Assembly: GCF_001277345.1 (NCBI RefSeq) | Contig: NZ_LIUT01000003.1 | Coordinates: forward strand, 77,527-141,526 | Direction: 5' to 3' | DNA length: 64,000 nucleotides | From: Paenibacillus solani | Lineage (GTDB): Bacteria; Bacillota; Bacilli; Paenibacillales; Paenibacillaceae | Shown here: positions 44,328 to 52,693 of the stretch, piece by piece | Position numbering within the stretch: position 1 is the stretch's first letter | Layout of the letters: each line of letters begins with the position of its first letter | Position numbers and translations under genes: made by a program | The notes under the pieces: model-generated | What the model was told of the DNA's origin: nothing | Databases searched by the model: none | What the model saw: the letters and a program-made list of their open reading frames with translations, nothing else

Positions 44328-45488
44328 ATGCAAAATGATGATGCTCTATCGTTTATCGTATCCCGCGAAGACTGGTCGCTGCACCGCAAAGGCTATCAGG
44401 ATCAAGTACGCCACCAGCATAAAATCCGCGATGTGATCAAACGCAACCTGCCCGATCTGATTACCGAAGAAAATATAATTCTGTCTGACGGAAAACAGAT
44501 TATTAAAGTTCCCATACGAAGCCTTGACGAATACCGTTTCATTTACAATTACCAAAAGCAAAAGCATGTGGGTCAGGGCGATGGCGACAGCCAAGTAGGT
44601 GATGTCCTGGGGCGTGACCCTTCGCCTTCCCAGTCCGGGAAAGGAGAATCTGCTGGCGATCAGGCAGGACAGGACATCGTGGAGACAGAGGTCAGCCTGG
44701 AGGAACTGGAAAATATGCTGTTTGAGGAGCTCGAACTACCGCTGCTGCAGCCCAAGGATCAAGAGGTGATCGACACACAATCCATCGTTTTTAACGACAT
44801 TCGTAAAAAGGGTATCATGTCCAACATCGACAAAAAACGTACCATTTTAGAGAACCTGCGCCGCAATGCCAGGGACGGCAATCCCGGTATTCACGGCATC
44901 AGTCCGGATGATCTGCGGTATAAAACATGGGACGATACCGTGATACCCGAATCAAATGCAGTCATTATCGCCATGATGGACACATCCGGCTCTATGGGAT
45001 CATTCGAGAAATATTGCGCACGCAGCTTTTTCTTCTGGATGACCCGCTTCCTCCGTAAACAATATGAAAAGGTGGAAATCGTGTTTATCGCCCACCACAC
45101 CGAAGCGAAAGAAGTGACCGAGGAGGAGTTCTTTACCCGTGGTGAAAGCGGCGGAACCATATGCTCATCTGCTTATCAGAAGGCGTTAGATATCATCCAT
45201 CATCGCTATTCTCCATCCCGATATAATATCTACCCTTTTCACTTCTCTGACGGTGACAATCTCACCTCCGATAATGAACGATGCGTCAAGCTCATAGGTG
45301 AATTGCTTAAGGTAAGCAATATGTTCGGTTATGGAGAGGTCAACCAGTACAATCGCAGCAGCACGCTGATGTCAGCTTATAAAAATATTAAATTGGACCA
45401 ATTCATGTACCATGTCATCAAAGACAAAGGCGAAGTCTATGAAGCCCTTAAAACCTTTTTTCGCAAACGGGAAGGAGCTGTGAATTAA
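44328..45488 (+). CDS. yhbH: Sporulation protein YhbH
   Basis: YhbH belongs to the UPF0229 family and is made in the mother cell or forespore during sporulation in B. subtilis. The 386-residue protein has an N-terminal segment FIVSREDWSLHRKGYQDQVRH, a Gly/Gln-rich linker (about 85-120) and a von Willebrand A-like domain with the metal-binding MDTSGSMGSFE (near 221-231) and the conserved GESGGTICSSAYQKALDI. Start ATG has GGGAGGTG upstream. It is usually linked to the PrkA serine kinase gene, which is not in this window. Family call is firm. Confidence 0.93.
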   Translation: MQNDDALSFIVSREDWSLHRKGYQDQVRHQHKIRDVIKRNLPDLITEENIILSDGKQIIKVPIRSLDEYRFIYNYQKQKHVGQGDGDSQVGDVLGRDPSPSQSGKGESAGDQAGQDIVETEVSLEELENMLFEELELPLLQPKDQEVIDTQSIVFNDIRKKGIMSNIDKKRTILENLRRNARDGNPGIHGISPDDLRYKTWDDTVIPESNAVIIAMMDTSGSMGSFEKYCARSFFFWMTRFLRKQYEKVEIVFIAHHTEAKEVTEEEFFTRGESGGTICSSAYQKALDIIHHRYSPSRYNIYPFHFSDGDNLTSDNERCVKLIGELLKVSNMFGYGEVNQYNRSSTLMSAYKNIKLDQFMYHVIKDKGEVYEALKTFFRKREGAVN

Positions 45489-45809
45489 TCTCTGGAGGAT
45501 AATAATGGATAGGGATGGCATGGAAGTGGAGGAGGCAGCATGGCCTCCTTTTTCTTATCGCTTGTCATGTTACAGCTAACAGAGCATTACCGAAGAATGG
45601 ATGAAATGATAATAAAAACTTGTATGTTCAGATGAAAATTCTGTCTTAGGTTTGACATCATAATGTAGCCGGAGGTTCATTTTTTTGTCACCTTCTGGTT
45701 TCCTCGAGATGATAGTATGTAGTAGTTATGACATTTTCTACAGGATATGACAGGTTTCGCACTGGACTTCTCCTGATCTGTCCTTATATAAGAGAAAGGA
45801 AAGGTTATC
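45489..45809. other. Intergenic region between yhbH and the acyltransferase
   Basis: This stretch holds the terminator of yhbH near its start and no supported gene until the small open frame at 45810. It probably contains the acyltransferase promoter, but no strong match was picked out. Confidence 0.5.
45530..45554 (+). terminator. Intrinsic terminator after yhbH
   Basis: AGGAGGC (45530-45536) and GCCTCCT (45543-45549) with a six-base loop, followed by TTTTT. Confidence 0.75.
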
Positions 45810-45947
45810 ATGTTCCAAATGACACATCATTTATTAACCACCCAGACGTTTGAGAATATGTCCTACATATTATGGAAGCGGCTATTACATAGCGGCACAA
45901 GTGCAGATCCTTCGGAAGGAGCGATCAACCATGCCGGTTCCAGATAA
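45810..45947 (+). CDS. Possible 45-residue leader ORF overlapping the acyltransferase start
   Basis: ATG at 45810 lies seven bases after GAAAGGAAAGG, a good ribosome binding site. The peptide starts MFQMTHHLLTTQTFENMSY and has no clear membrane or signal features. It ends 17 bases inside the acyltransferase gene in another frame, so ribosomes finishing it would be next to that start. It may be a translational coupling ORF. Coding is uncertain because no homology is recognised. Confidence 0.35.
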   Translation: MFQMTHHLLTTQTFENMSYILWKRLLHSGTSADPSEGAINHAGSR

Positions 45948-48141
45948 ACCACGTTCACGTTATATGCCTGGTCTGGACGGACTCAGGGCCCTCGCATTAA
46001 TCGGAGTCATGGGATACCACTGGAGTTTTGGTTTTGCAAAGGGCGGTTTTCTCGGGGTAAGTTTATTCTTCGTACTGTCCGGCTATCTCATCACGGATAT
46101 TCTGGCATCTCAGTGGCATCATCAGCAGCGGATCGATCTGAAGGATTTCTGGATACGAAGGTTTCGGCGGCTCTTGCCAGCCATGCTGCTCATGCTATTT
46201 ATTCTGGTGGTATGGGTTACACTGTTTGACCATTCTCGACTAGCCGCACTTCGGGGTGATGTACTCGGAGCTGTTACGTACATAAGCAATTGGCAGTTTA
46301 TTTTTCAGGAGCAATCCTACTTTGAATCATTTGGGCCGCCGTCTCCTTTGGGTCATTTCTGGTCCCTAGCCGTAGAAGAACAGTTCTACTTGCTGTGGCC
46401 GCTGATCATGTTAGTGGGGCTTAAACTTTTTCCCCGCAGAGGACCTCTGTTCACCTTCATTGCCATCGGGGCTGCACTGTCAGCTCTGTGGATGGCTGTT
46501 ATCTACCAGCCTGGGGACGATCCTAGCCGGGTTTACTATGGCACTGATACTCGGGCTTTCGGGCTGCTTGTCGGGGCAGGGCTGTCTATTATATGGCCCA
46601 GCTGGAAGCTATCTTCTTATGTTTCGGTGTCCTCCCGGCGCCGACTAAATATCACGGGAATAGTAGCTCTGCTCATGATACTCTTCATGATGTGGAAGGT
46701 TGACCGTTATGAAACTTTTCTATATCAAGGAGGCATGCTGCTCTTCTCCCTGGCTGCGGCCGTACTCGTAGCCGTATTGGCACATCCGGCGGCTTCGATC
46801 AGCCGCTTGTTAAGCTGGAAGCCGCTCGTATGGATTGGCGTTCGCTCCTACGGAATTTACTTGTGGCATTATCCCGTGATGATCCTGACATCGCCAGATG
46901 CGGGTGCAAGCGATCTGCCTTGGCCTGCAGTAGCACTGCAAATCGCGGCAAGCATTCTGCTGGCCGCCCTATCCTGGAAGTATGTCGAAGAACCGATACG
47001 ACATGGCGGTCTTAAGAAACTATGGTCCAAGGCCTATTCCCTTCGCCGTCGCCCGGCTTCGATTTCATTAAGAGGCTGGATCATATCCCTGTGCTCGCTT
47101 ATTCTAATCGGCATCTTCTGCTCGGGAATGATGAGCAGCGTATCTTCGGCAAGAACGGTAAACGATATCGCTGCCATGCTGAACTTGGGTGACTCCGCTT
47201 CGGAAGAACAAGAGCTAACTCCAAGTGATGGGGCTGTTGCGGTTGAGCCGCCGGAAGAGCAGCCACATCATCCAGCTGGCGGAGACAGCCCGGCGCCGCC
47301 GACCAGCGTCCCTTCGAATCAACCAGGAGTGATTGAGAAACCCGATACTGGGAATAAAACATCTGGGACTCCGGCACAGGACGAAGAGACAGGTTCGGAC
47401 GATGACGATGTTGAAGAGAAGGAATTGCCAAGCCAGCCTGCAGGGACAGACCAAAACATCGAAGAGGGGCAAACCGAAGAAGAAAGCGGAAGTACAGATA
47501 GAACCGATTCCGAAATGATGGTTCCCGATCAATCGAACGGCGAGAAAACGAGTAAGTCTAATGCAGTTAAAACGGATAAGTCATCTCCATCCAAGGACCC
47601 GGCTAGCGATACAACCAGCGGAAAGAGTGATCCTGCCAAGCCAGCGAATAAACCCTCTCATCCCCCGGCATCCAAGTCCGTCATTACGGCCATAGGAGAT
47701 TCTGTCATGCTCGGCGTATCTCCTTATCTGGAACAATCGCTGCCCGGCATTCATGTCGATGCAATGATTGGCCGCCAAATGCGTCAGGCTGATGATCTGA
47801 TTCCTGTTATGAAAGACCAGAACCGAGTAAATGGCGGCATTATCATCATTGGGCTTGGCACCAATGGAGCTTTCTCGAAGAAGGATCTGGATTCACTGCT
47901 GCTTCCTCTGGATTCGGCCAAACAGATTCTGCTGATCAACACGCGAGTTCCGCGCGACTGGGAACAGAATGTTAACGACATGCTGGCCGAAGCGGCTGCA
48001 CAGAATCCCAAAATCACCTTAGTTGATTGGTATTCAGCCAGTAAGAATCATCCGGAATACTTCCGGTCGGACGGCGTTCATCTGGAGCCGGAAGGCGCCA
48101 AAGCCTACACCTCCATGCTGATTCAAGCCATCAAGAAATAA
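45931..48141 (+). CDS. Membrane acyltransferase with C-terminal SGNH domain (OafA/OatA type)
   Basis: This 736-residue fusion has an N-terminal Acyltransferase-3 domain of about ten spans (about 10-385) starting PGLDGLRALALIGVMGYHW. Residues 440-580 are a Glu, Ser, Lys and Pro-rich extracytoplasmic linker. A C-terminal SGNH hydrolase-like domain (about 590-735) has GDSVMLG (Ser), GLGTNG (Asn) and DGVHLEPEG (Asp and His). This is the architecture of OatA-type enzymes that O-acetylate cell-wall or secondary-wall polymers. ATG at 45931 follows GGAAGGAG. The acceptor polymer is not known. Confidence 0.92.
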   Translation: MPVPDKPRSRYMPGLDGLRALALIGVMGYHWSFGFAKGGFLGVSLFFVLSGYLITDILASQWHHQQRIDLKDFWIRRFRRLLPAMLLMLFILVVWVTLFDHSRLAALRGDVLGAVTYISNWQFIFQEQSYFESFGPPSPLGHFWSLAVEEQFYLLWPLIMLVGLKLFPRRGPLFTFIAIGAALSALWMAVIYQPGDDPSRVYYGTDTRAFGLLVGAGLSIIWPSWKLSSYVSVSSRRRLNITGIVALLMILFMMWKVDRYETFLYQGGMLLFSLAAAVLVAVLAHPAASISRLLSWKPLVWIGVRSYGIYLWHYPVMILTSPDAGASDLPWPAVALQIAASILLAALSWKYVEEPIRHGGLKKLWSKAYSLRRRPASISLRGWIISLCSLILIGIFCSGMMSSVSSARTVNDIAAMLNLGDSASEEQELTPSDGAVAVEPPEEQPHHPAGGDSPAPPTSVPSNQPGVIEKPDTGNKTSGTPAQDEETGSDDDDVEEKELPSQPAGTDQNIEEGQTEEESGSTDRTDSEMMVPDQSNGEKTSKSNAVKTDKSSPSKDPASDTTSGKSDPAKPANKPSHPPASKSVITAIGDSVMLGVSPYLEQSLPGIHVDAMIGRQMRQADDLIPVMKDQNRVNGGIIIIGLGTNGAFSKKDLDSLLLPLDSAKQILLINTRVPRDWEQNVNDMLAEAAAQNPKITLVDWYSASKNHPEYFRSDGVHLEPEGAKAYTSMLIQAIKK

Positions 48142-48181
48142 GCGATTCATGCTGATTCATGCCATCATTTATTCCTATACC

Positions 48182-48223
48182 GCCGACCTGTTCTCATCAT
48201 TCTATGAGTCAGGTCGGCTTTTT
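48182..48223 (+). terminator. Intrinsic terminator after the acyltransferase
   Basis: GCCGACCTG (48182-48190) and CAGGTCGGC (48210-48218) followed by TTTTT. Confidence 0.85.
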
Positions 48224-48307
48224 ACTTATATACGTATGCAGAAGCAGCAATATGATATAATTCGATTACTATTCTCATTATTTCTATTAAAGGCGGTGTC
48301 CTGGTAT

Positions 48308-49144
48308 ATGAACCATATCGTTACTATGAAATGGCTGCTGGCGAGACTCTATGAACCGGATTTGGTCATCGTCGATTGCCGTTTTGCCCTCGGTAAGCCG
48401 GAAAGCGGCAGAGCCTCATACGAAGAATCACATATTCCGCGGGCAGTTTACCTTGATCTGGAGAAGGACCTCTCCTCCCCGATTACGGAACATGGCGGAC
48501 GCCATCCCCTGCCGAACCTGGAGCACCTGGCAAAGCGCCTCGGGCAGTCGGGCATTCAAGGCAGCAGCCGTGTCGTAATCTATGACGATCAAGGCGGCGC
48601 CATGGCCAGCCGTCTATGGTGGCTGCTGAAATACACGGGGCACGAAGAAGCTTATGTATTGGATGAAGGATTTACGGCTTGGAAGAACGCGTCGTATCCG
48701 GTAACGAACGAACAACCGATCGTGATCCCCGTTACATATGAAGTCAATCTAAAGCCTGATAAACTGGTCGGCGTGGATGAGGTGCGCGAGGCTTCGCTTC
48801 ACGGTACCAAAGTGCTCATCGATTCTCGTGAGCCGCGTAGATATGCCGGCGCGGAGGAGCCTATGGACATCAAGGCCGGTCATATCCCTGGAGCTGTGAA
48901 TTACTTTTGGAAGGGTGTCCTGGACGATTCCGGTCATTGGAAGAATGCAGATGATCTCCGCGAGCATTTCTCCAACATTCCGCAGGATGCCGAGATCATC
49001 GTATACTGCGGCTCCGGCGTTACCGCTTGCCCTAACGTTCTTGCTCTGGAGGCAGCCGGTTACAGCAATGTGAAGCTGTACGCAGGCAGCTGGAGCGATT
49101 GGATTTCGTACAGTGAGAATCCGGTGGCTACGAAGAGTGAGTAA
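48308..49144 (+). CDS. Sulfurtransferase with two rhodanese domains
   Basis: This 278-residue cytoplasmic enzyme has an inactive-type N-terminal rhodanese domain (about 1-135) and an active C-terminal domain with the catalytic loop VYCGSGVTACPN (Cys near 237). CGSGVTA is the sequence expected of 3-mercaptopyruvate or thiosulfate sulfurtransferases. ATG at 48308 is preceded by AAAGGCGGTG; an upstream open frame of 53 codons lacks family sequence and contains a terminator. C-terminal sequence SDWISYSENPVA is repeated in remnants at 50488-50636. The donor is not determined. Confidence 0.92.
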   Translation: MNHIVTMKWLLARLYEPDLVIVDCRFALGKPESGRASYEESHIPRAVYLDLEKDLSSPITEHGGRHPLPNLEHLAKRLGQSGIQGSSRVVIYDDQGGAMASRLWWLLKYTGHEEAYVLDEGFTAWKNASYPVTNEQPIVIPVTYEVNLKPDKLVGVDEVREASLHGTKVLIDSREPRRYAGAEEPMDIKAGHIPGAVNYFWKGVLDDSGHWKNADDLREHFSNIPQDAEIIVYCGSGVTACPNVLALEAAGYSNVKLYAGSWSDWISYSENPVATKSE

Positions 49145-49150
49145 AATAGA

Positions 49151-49179
49151 AGAACCCGCGCCTAACGCGGGTTCTTTTT
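49151..49179 (+). terminator. Intrinsic terminator after the sulfurtransferase
   Basis: AGAACCCGCG (49151-49160) and CGCGGGTTCT (49166-49175) followed by TTTT. An almost identical stem occurs at 50536-50568. Confidence 0.9.
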
Positions 49180-49251
49180 GTTTAGATTAATCTACTCCAT
49201 ATCTGTGGAATATTTGCATGTTGAGCCAACGTGTAGACGTTTAGTTTCCTC

Positions 49252-49482
49252 TCAATCGTTTTCACAGCTATCGCTATCGGCCGGAACAAATTCCAAAATA
49301 TCTCCCGGTTGACAGTCCAGAATCTCGCAGATCGCTTCCAATGTGGAGAACCGGATTGCTTTCACTTTACCCGTCTTTAGATTGGACAGATTGACGTTCG
49401 AAATTCCGACTTTGTCGGCCAAATCATTCAATTTCATTTTTTTATCGGCCAGGACCCGGTCCAGTCGTATAATAATCGGCAC
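49252..49482 (-). CDS. XRE-family helix-turn-helix regulator (YozG-like)
   Basis: This 76-residue protein is almost wholly a Cro/CI-type helix-turn-helix: MKLNDLADKVGISNVNLSNLK (the recognition helix is about 28-36), then RFSTLEAICEILDCQPGDIL. The start is GTG with GGAG 11 bases upstream. It is 19 bases downstream of a DUF2975 membrane protein on the same strand. This pair is a common two-gene module in Firmicutes. A palindromic operator candidate lies upstream of the pair. Confidence 0.9.
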   Translation of the reverse strand: MPIIIRLDRVLADKKMKLNDLADKVGISNVNLSNLKTGKVKAIRFSTLEAICEILDCQPGDILEFVPADSDSCEND

Positions 49483-49501
49483 TTTTTGTCAGACTCCATT
49501 C

Positions 49502-50119
49502 TTAGAAAGTCGAATCATGCTCTTCCTGCAGAAGAGCGCCGTACTTGAAAATCTCGGACACAAACAGAACGAGTATACCGATGATAATTCCGATTAAAGA
49601 GATACTCCCCAGATTGATCGAAAAGATGCGTGTGACGAGCAGGCAGATCAAAATATTAAGTATGAGCTTCGCCAGCAAAGAATAAAAAATTACGGCAATT
49701 CCCAGCCTTCTCAGCCGGGCGGCATTCGCCAGGCTGAACGGACTGATTCCGCTAAGTATGCTTCCTATTATAAGGCGAATCTTGCCGATCGAGTAAAGGT
49801 AGGCCCAGAAAACAAGCACGGTATTGGTCAAGCTGACTACCAGATAGGCCTTCTTGGCATCGAACTTGTCGGGATTGATCGGTTGAAAATAAGTGAAGGG
49901 CACCATGACGCTCTTCGTCACCGTGTCCGATAATGGTACTGAAAAGAACCAGTGCATGATTCCCTTCTCTGCAGAGAACAACTCCTGGGGTTTTAATCCG
50001 ATCCATATATTGAAACAGACGAATGCAATGAGTAGCCCGATCCCTCCCCAGTATCCGATCTTAAGCGCAGTGTGCATTCTTTTGAAACCAGGCTTGGCTT
50101 TGAATTCGATTCCGTTCAT
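49502..50119 (-). CDS. DUF2975 membrane protein paired with an XRE regulator
   Basis: This 205-residue protein has four predicted spans (about 20-40, 90-112, 130-165 and 170-195), as in DUF2975 proteins. ATG at 50119 is preceded by AAAAGGAGA; a TTG or ATG six codons earlier is discarded. The first loop contains PINPDKFDAKKAYLVVSL. DUF2975 genes sit next to YozG-type regulators, as here, suggesting that the membrane protein and regulator act together. Function is not established. Confidence 0.8.
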   Translation of the reverse strand: MNGIEFKAKPGFKRMHTALKIGYWGGIGLLIAFVCFNIWIGLKPQELFSAEKGIMHWFFSVPLSDTVTKSVMVPFTYFQPINPDKFDAKKAYLVVSLTNTVLVFWAYLYSIGKIRLIIGSILSGISPFSLANAARLRRLGIAVIFYSLLAKLILNILICLLVTRIFSINLGSISLIGIIIGILVLFVSEIFKYGALLQEEHDSTF

Positions 50120-50186
50120 GCGCAATCTCCTTTTCATGTGAACTTACAATATATACTAAATGATTGATTTATGAAAAACAATAACT

Positions 50187-50207
50187 ATTTAATGATAAAC
50201 ATTAAAT
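50187..50207. promoter_or_regulatory. Palindromic operator candidate upstream of the DUF2975-XRE pair
   Basis: ATTTAATG (50187-50194) and CATTAAAT (50200-50207) are a perfect 8-bp inverted repeat with a 5-base spacer. It lies 68 bases upstream of the DUF2975 start, a sensible position for autoregulation by the XRE protein. Confidence 0.55.
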
Positions 50208-50487
50208 AAAACCCTCTACCCTTCCGGGTTCACCTAACTTCACTGAGCCTTTTGTTGGCATTCCGTTCGGCTTGACCAGCGACAGAGGTATATTTCGCCT
50301 TGGCTCAAACAATACTGTTCCGCCAGCCCAACAGGCTTCTTCCTCCCTAAGTCATCCCAAGCTGCCAAAGGAGGTCGTTGCACAGCGCTAGCATATCTTC
50401 CGAGGCTCTACCGCTGCGCTGCTATGAACTCCTAACTCTTGGCGTAGGATTTATTCAAGCATGGGGGTTCGTGGGGGGTGTAAGAAG
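50208..50487. other. Unassigned GC-richer intergenic block
   Basis: This stretch of about 280 bases contains no convincing gene with a ribosome binding site. Short parts are open in several frames on both strands, including a minus-strand frame ending GSVKLGEPGRVEGFI. It could be a dispersed repeat, a structured RNA or old coding sequence. No identity is assigned. Confidence 0.35.
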
Positions 50488-50533
50488 CGGGTTGTCTTAT
50501 GTGGGCAATCCGATTGCCACCGGAAATGAGTAG
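50488..50533 (+). pseudogene. C-terminal fragment of a second sulfurtransferase (plus strand)
   Basis: The plus-strand reading gives GLSYVGNPIATGNE followed by a stop. It aligns with WISYSENPVATKSE, the end of the intact sulfurtransferase at 48308-49144, and is followed by a matching terminator. Only the last 14 residues or so survive, with no start and no upstream part. Confidence 0.6.
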
Positions 50534-50535
50534 AA

Positions 50536-50575
50536 ACGAAGAACCCGCGTCGGACGCGGGTTCTTCGTGTTTTTC
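50536..50575. terminator. Terminator between the sulfurtransferase fragments
   Basis: ACGAAGAACCCGCG (50536-50549) and CGCGGGTTCTTCGT (50555-50568) form a 14-bp stem followed by TGTTTTT on the plus strand. On the minus strand T residues also follow, so it may serve the alpha/beta hydrolase gene. Confidence 0.8.
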
Positions 50576-50585
50576 CTCCTTATAG

Positions 50586-50636
50586 CATTCGAATTCTCCT
50601 TATAACTGATCCAATCGCTCCAGCCGGCTACCGCAT
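50586..50636 (-). pseudogene. C-terminal fragment of a sulfurtransferase (minus strand)
   Basis: The minus strand reads AGWSDWISYKENSNA, resembling AGSWSDWISYSENPVA at the end of the intact sulfurtransferase; TGGAGCGATTGGAT is identical over 14 bases. It begins immediately after the alpha/beta hydrolase stop. It has no start and is a remnant. Confidence 0.6.
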
Positions 50637-51766
50637 CAGCCTGTACCAACAGGAGACCTGTGCAGAGACTTCTTGGTCTTCGCCGTAACATTCGCTCGCT
50701 CCAAAATATCAAATAGCGCCTCGTTGAATTTCTCCTTCCGTTCAAGCATTGGGATATGGCCCGCTTCCGGAATGGAGTAAAACAGCTTGAGCGGCGCTTG
50801 AATTGTTAAAAAAAATTCCTGTGCCAGTGGATAGGGCGTTTGCCAGTCTCGCTCTCCATGTATATAAAAGACTGGCATTTCAAATGCAGCGTCCATAGTC
50901 GACAGATCGAAGGATTCACATAAATATTTCCAGATGGGACGCTGTCCGTCGCCAAATGCTCCGGATATGAAAAAATACCTCATATCCTTGAGCGTATAAA
51001 ATGGTGAACTTAATGCATTGGCGATAAGCTCTGTTGTTGGACCGGCCGATAATTTATACTTTCTTTGATATTTTCGAACCTTCATAAGTTTCTTGATCAT
51101 GTCGTCATCAAATGCTAGCGGAGGGTAAGGTTTCAAACGAAGTAGATCTCGATAATCGATGTCGTTTCCCGCCATTTTTGCCGCTTCCAGTACTTTTTCA
51201 TATCCGACGCGTTCATTATCCTTCATATTGACAACCTGCCCGACGCCGATATAAACCTGCACAAGCTCCGGATATTGCTTGCTGAACAGGCTGCCTAACA
51301 CCGAACCCCATGAATGCCCCAAAATGATAATTTTCTCTTTATGATATTTTCTTCTCAAATAGTTCACAATTTCGTACGTATCCTGAACGAGACGGTCAAC
51401 CGTGACCGTTGGAGCAACTTGTTTCGGATCATTATTAAAATACGTTTTACCGCAGTTTCTCTGATCCCAATGGACAACCGTGACACGCTTCTCCCAAGGG
51501 ATCTGAAATTCTTGGGCAAACGGCAATATAGGCTCGCCTGGGCCGCCATGCAAAAACAGCATCACAGGATTATCTATGTCCTCGCCCCGATGATGCAAAT
51601 ATTGCGAAATGCCGCCGATGGTTACGAATTCTCTGCAATCAATGCCATTACTCATGGGATTCATCCGAATTCGATGTGTCTTCTTCTTTTTCTTGTACTG
51701 AACAAAAAGAACCAAGCTAACGATGAATATAAGCAATCCCGCTAATATGATCCATATAACGCTCAT
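50636..51766 (-). CDS. Alpha/beta hydrolase with an N-terminal membrane anchor
   Basis: This 376-residue protein has an N-terminal hydrophobic anchor (about 2-24, VIWIILAGLLIFIVSLVLFVQ) followed by a basic stretch KKKKKTHRIR, then a proline-iminopeptidase-like alpha/beta hydrolase domain. Visible catalytic features are the oxyanion HGGPGEP (near 76-82), the nucleophile elbow GHSWGSVLG (Ser near 151) and the final EAGHIPML (His near 341). ATG at 51766 is preceded by TTGGAGGA. The substrate is unknown. A TetR gene lies about 95 bases upstream in the same direction. Confidence 0.84.
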   Translation of the reverse strand: MSVIWIILAGLLIFIVSLVLFVQYKKKKKTHRIRMNPMSNGIDCREFVTIGGISQYLHHRGEDIDNPVMLFLHGGPGEPILPFAQEFQIPWEKRVTVVHWDQRNCGKTYFNNDPKQVAPTVTVDRLVQDTYEIVNYLRRKYHKEKIIILGHSWGSVLGSLFSKQYPELVQVYIGVGQVVNMKDNERVGYEKVLEAAKMAGNDIDYRDLLRLKPYPPLAFDDDMIKKLMKVRKYQRKYKLSAGPTTELIANALSSPFYTLKDMRYFFISGAFGDGQRPIWKYLCESFDLSTMDAAFEMPVFYIHGERDWQTPYPLAQEFFLTIQAPLKLFYSIPEAGHIPMLERKEKFNEALFDILERANVTAKTKKSLHRSPVGTG

Positions 51767-51860
51767 CGTGTCCTCCAATAAACGATAGAACTGGGGTTCC
51801 GCTGGGCAGAATCATTGGGGGCAATCCCATACGACGTTTTGTATTTTTCAAGAGATTCTC

Positions 51861-52454
51861 TCATGGCTTGGCTCCCTCCGTCATATATTCGGCAATGGCA
51901 TGGACGAGTATATCCAAGGCCTTCTCTCGTCCTCGCTCACCAAAAGACATATCTGTCGAACCAACAAAATGGAGCGCGTTCATTAAATATGCAAGTACCT
52001 CCATTTCACATCCCGATTCGTCAATGCCGCAAAGCGACAGCGTCCTGCTAAAATAGTCGTTTGATTTTAATGCCTCCCGATCCGCCGCCTCAGCTGGAAG
52101 CTTACGAAGCAGCAGTTCTATATCCAATGGAGAAACGTAGAGAACGATACTGTCCGCTGCCAGATAAATTTCTTTCAATGCCTTTACAAGCCTTTCTTTC
52201 AAATTTATGCGTTCGGACAATACGGCCTCCACTCTCTCAAACATTCTGCTCTCGCTCTTTTTGATAATCGAATAGAGAAGTTCTTCTTTGGAATTGTAAT
52301 AAGAATAAAAAGATCCTTTGCCGATATGGGTCGCATTGGTGATATCCTCTACCGTAATCCGCTTTACGCCTTTCTTGCGAATCAGTTCAATCCCTTTTGT
52401 GAACATCGCTTCTCTCACCAGATCTTTTTCACGTTCAGTGACAATCTTAGGCAT
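51861..52454 (-). CDS. TetR-family transcriptional regulator
   Basis: This 197-residue regulator has an N-terminal TetR helix-turn-helix (about 12-60), with KGVKRITVEDITNATHIGKGSFYSYYNSKEELL, and an all-helical ligand-binding domain. ATG has AGGAGGGGG upstream. It precedes the membrane-anchored alpha/beta hydrolase in the same direction, so it probably controls that gene or itself. No operator palindrome was identified by eye. The inducer is unknown. Confidence 0.9.
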   Translation of the reverse strand: MPKIVTEREKDLVREAMFTKGIELIRKKGVKRITVEDITNATHIGKGSFYSYYNSKEELLYSIIKKSESRMFERVEAVLSERINLKERLVKALKEIYLAADSIVLYVSPLDIELLLRKLPAEAADREALKSNDYFSRTLSLCGIDESGCEMEVLAYLMNALHFVGSTDMSFGERGREKALDILVHAIAEYMTEGAKP

Positions 52455-52642
52455 TAATCCCCCTCCTTTTTATTGACTGAAAATAAATTATATAGTCAAC
52501 AAAAATATGATAACCTCTTTTCCTGTTTCTTACAAGAGGTTTTGGTGTTCACTAAATAGAGTTTCGCTATTAAAGAAATGCAGGAAAAAATCATTTATAA
52601 TTTGGATCAATGTAAATTATAGTGGAAGTTTGAAATCAGCAA

Positions 52643-52667
52643 AAAGCCCGCTAAGATAGCGGGCTTT
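52643..52667 (-). terminator. Terminator of the LRR-like gene
   Basis: AAAGCCCGCTA and TAGCGGGCTTT form an 11-bp stem with a three-base loop, then T residues on the minus strand. Confidence 0.88.
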
Positions 52668-52693
52668 CTCCTTGTTATATGCCATCTTTAGTC

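Noticed and set aside
50497..50745. An 82-codon minus-strand open frame at the end of the alpha/beta hydrolase gene
   Set aside because: It is mostly an out-of-frame reading of the hydrolase. Only its last part is of interest, as a sulfurtransferase remnant reported separately.
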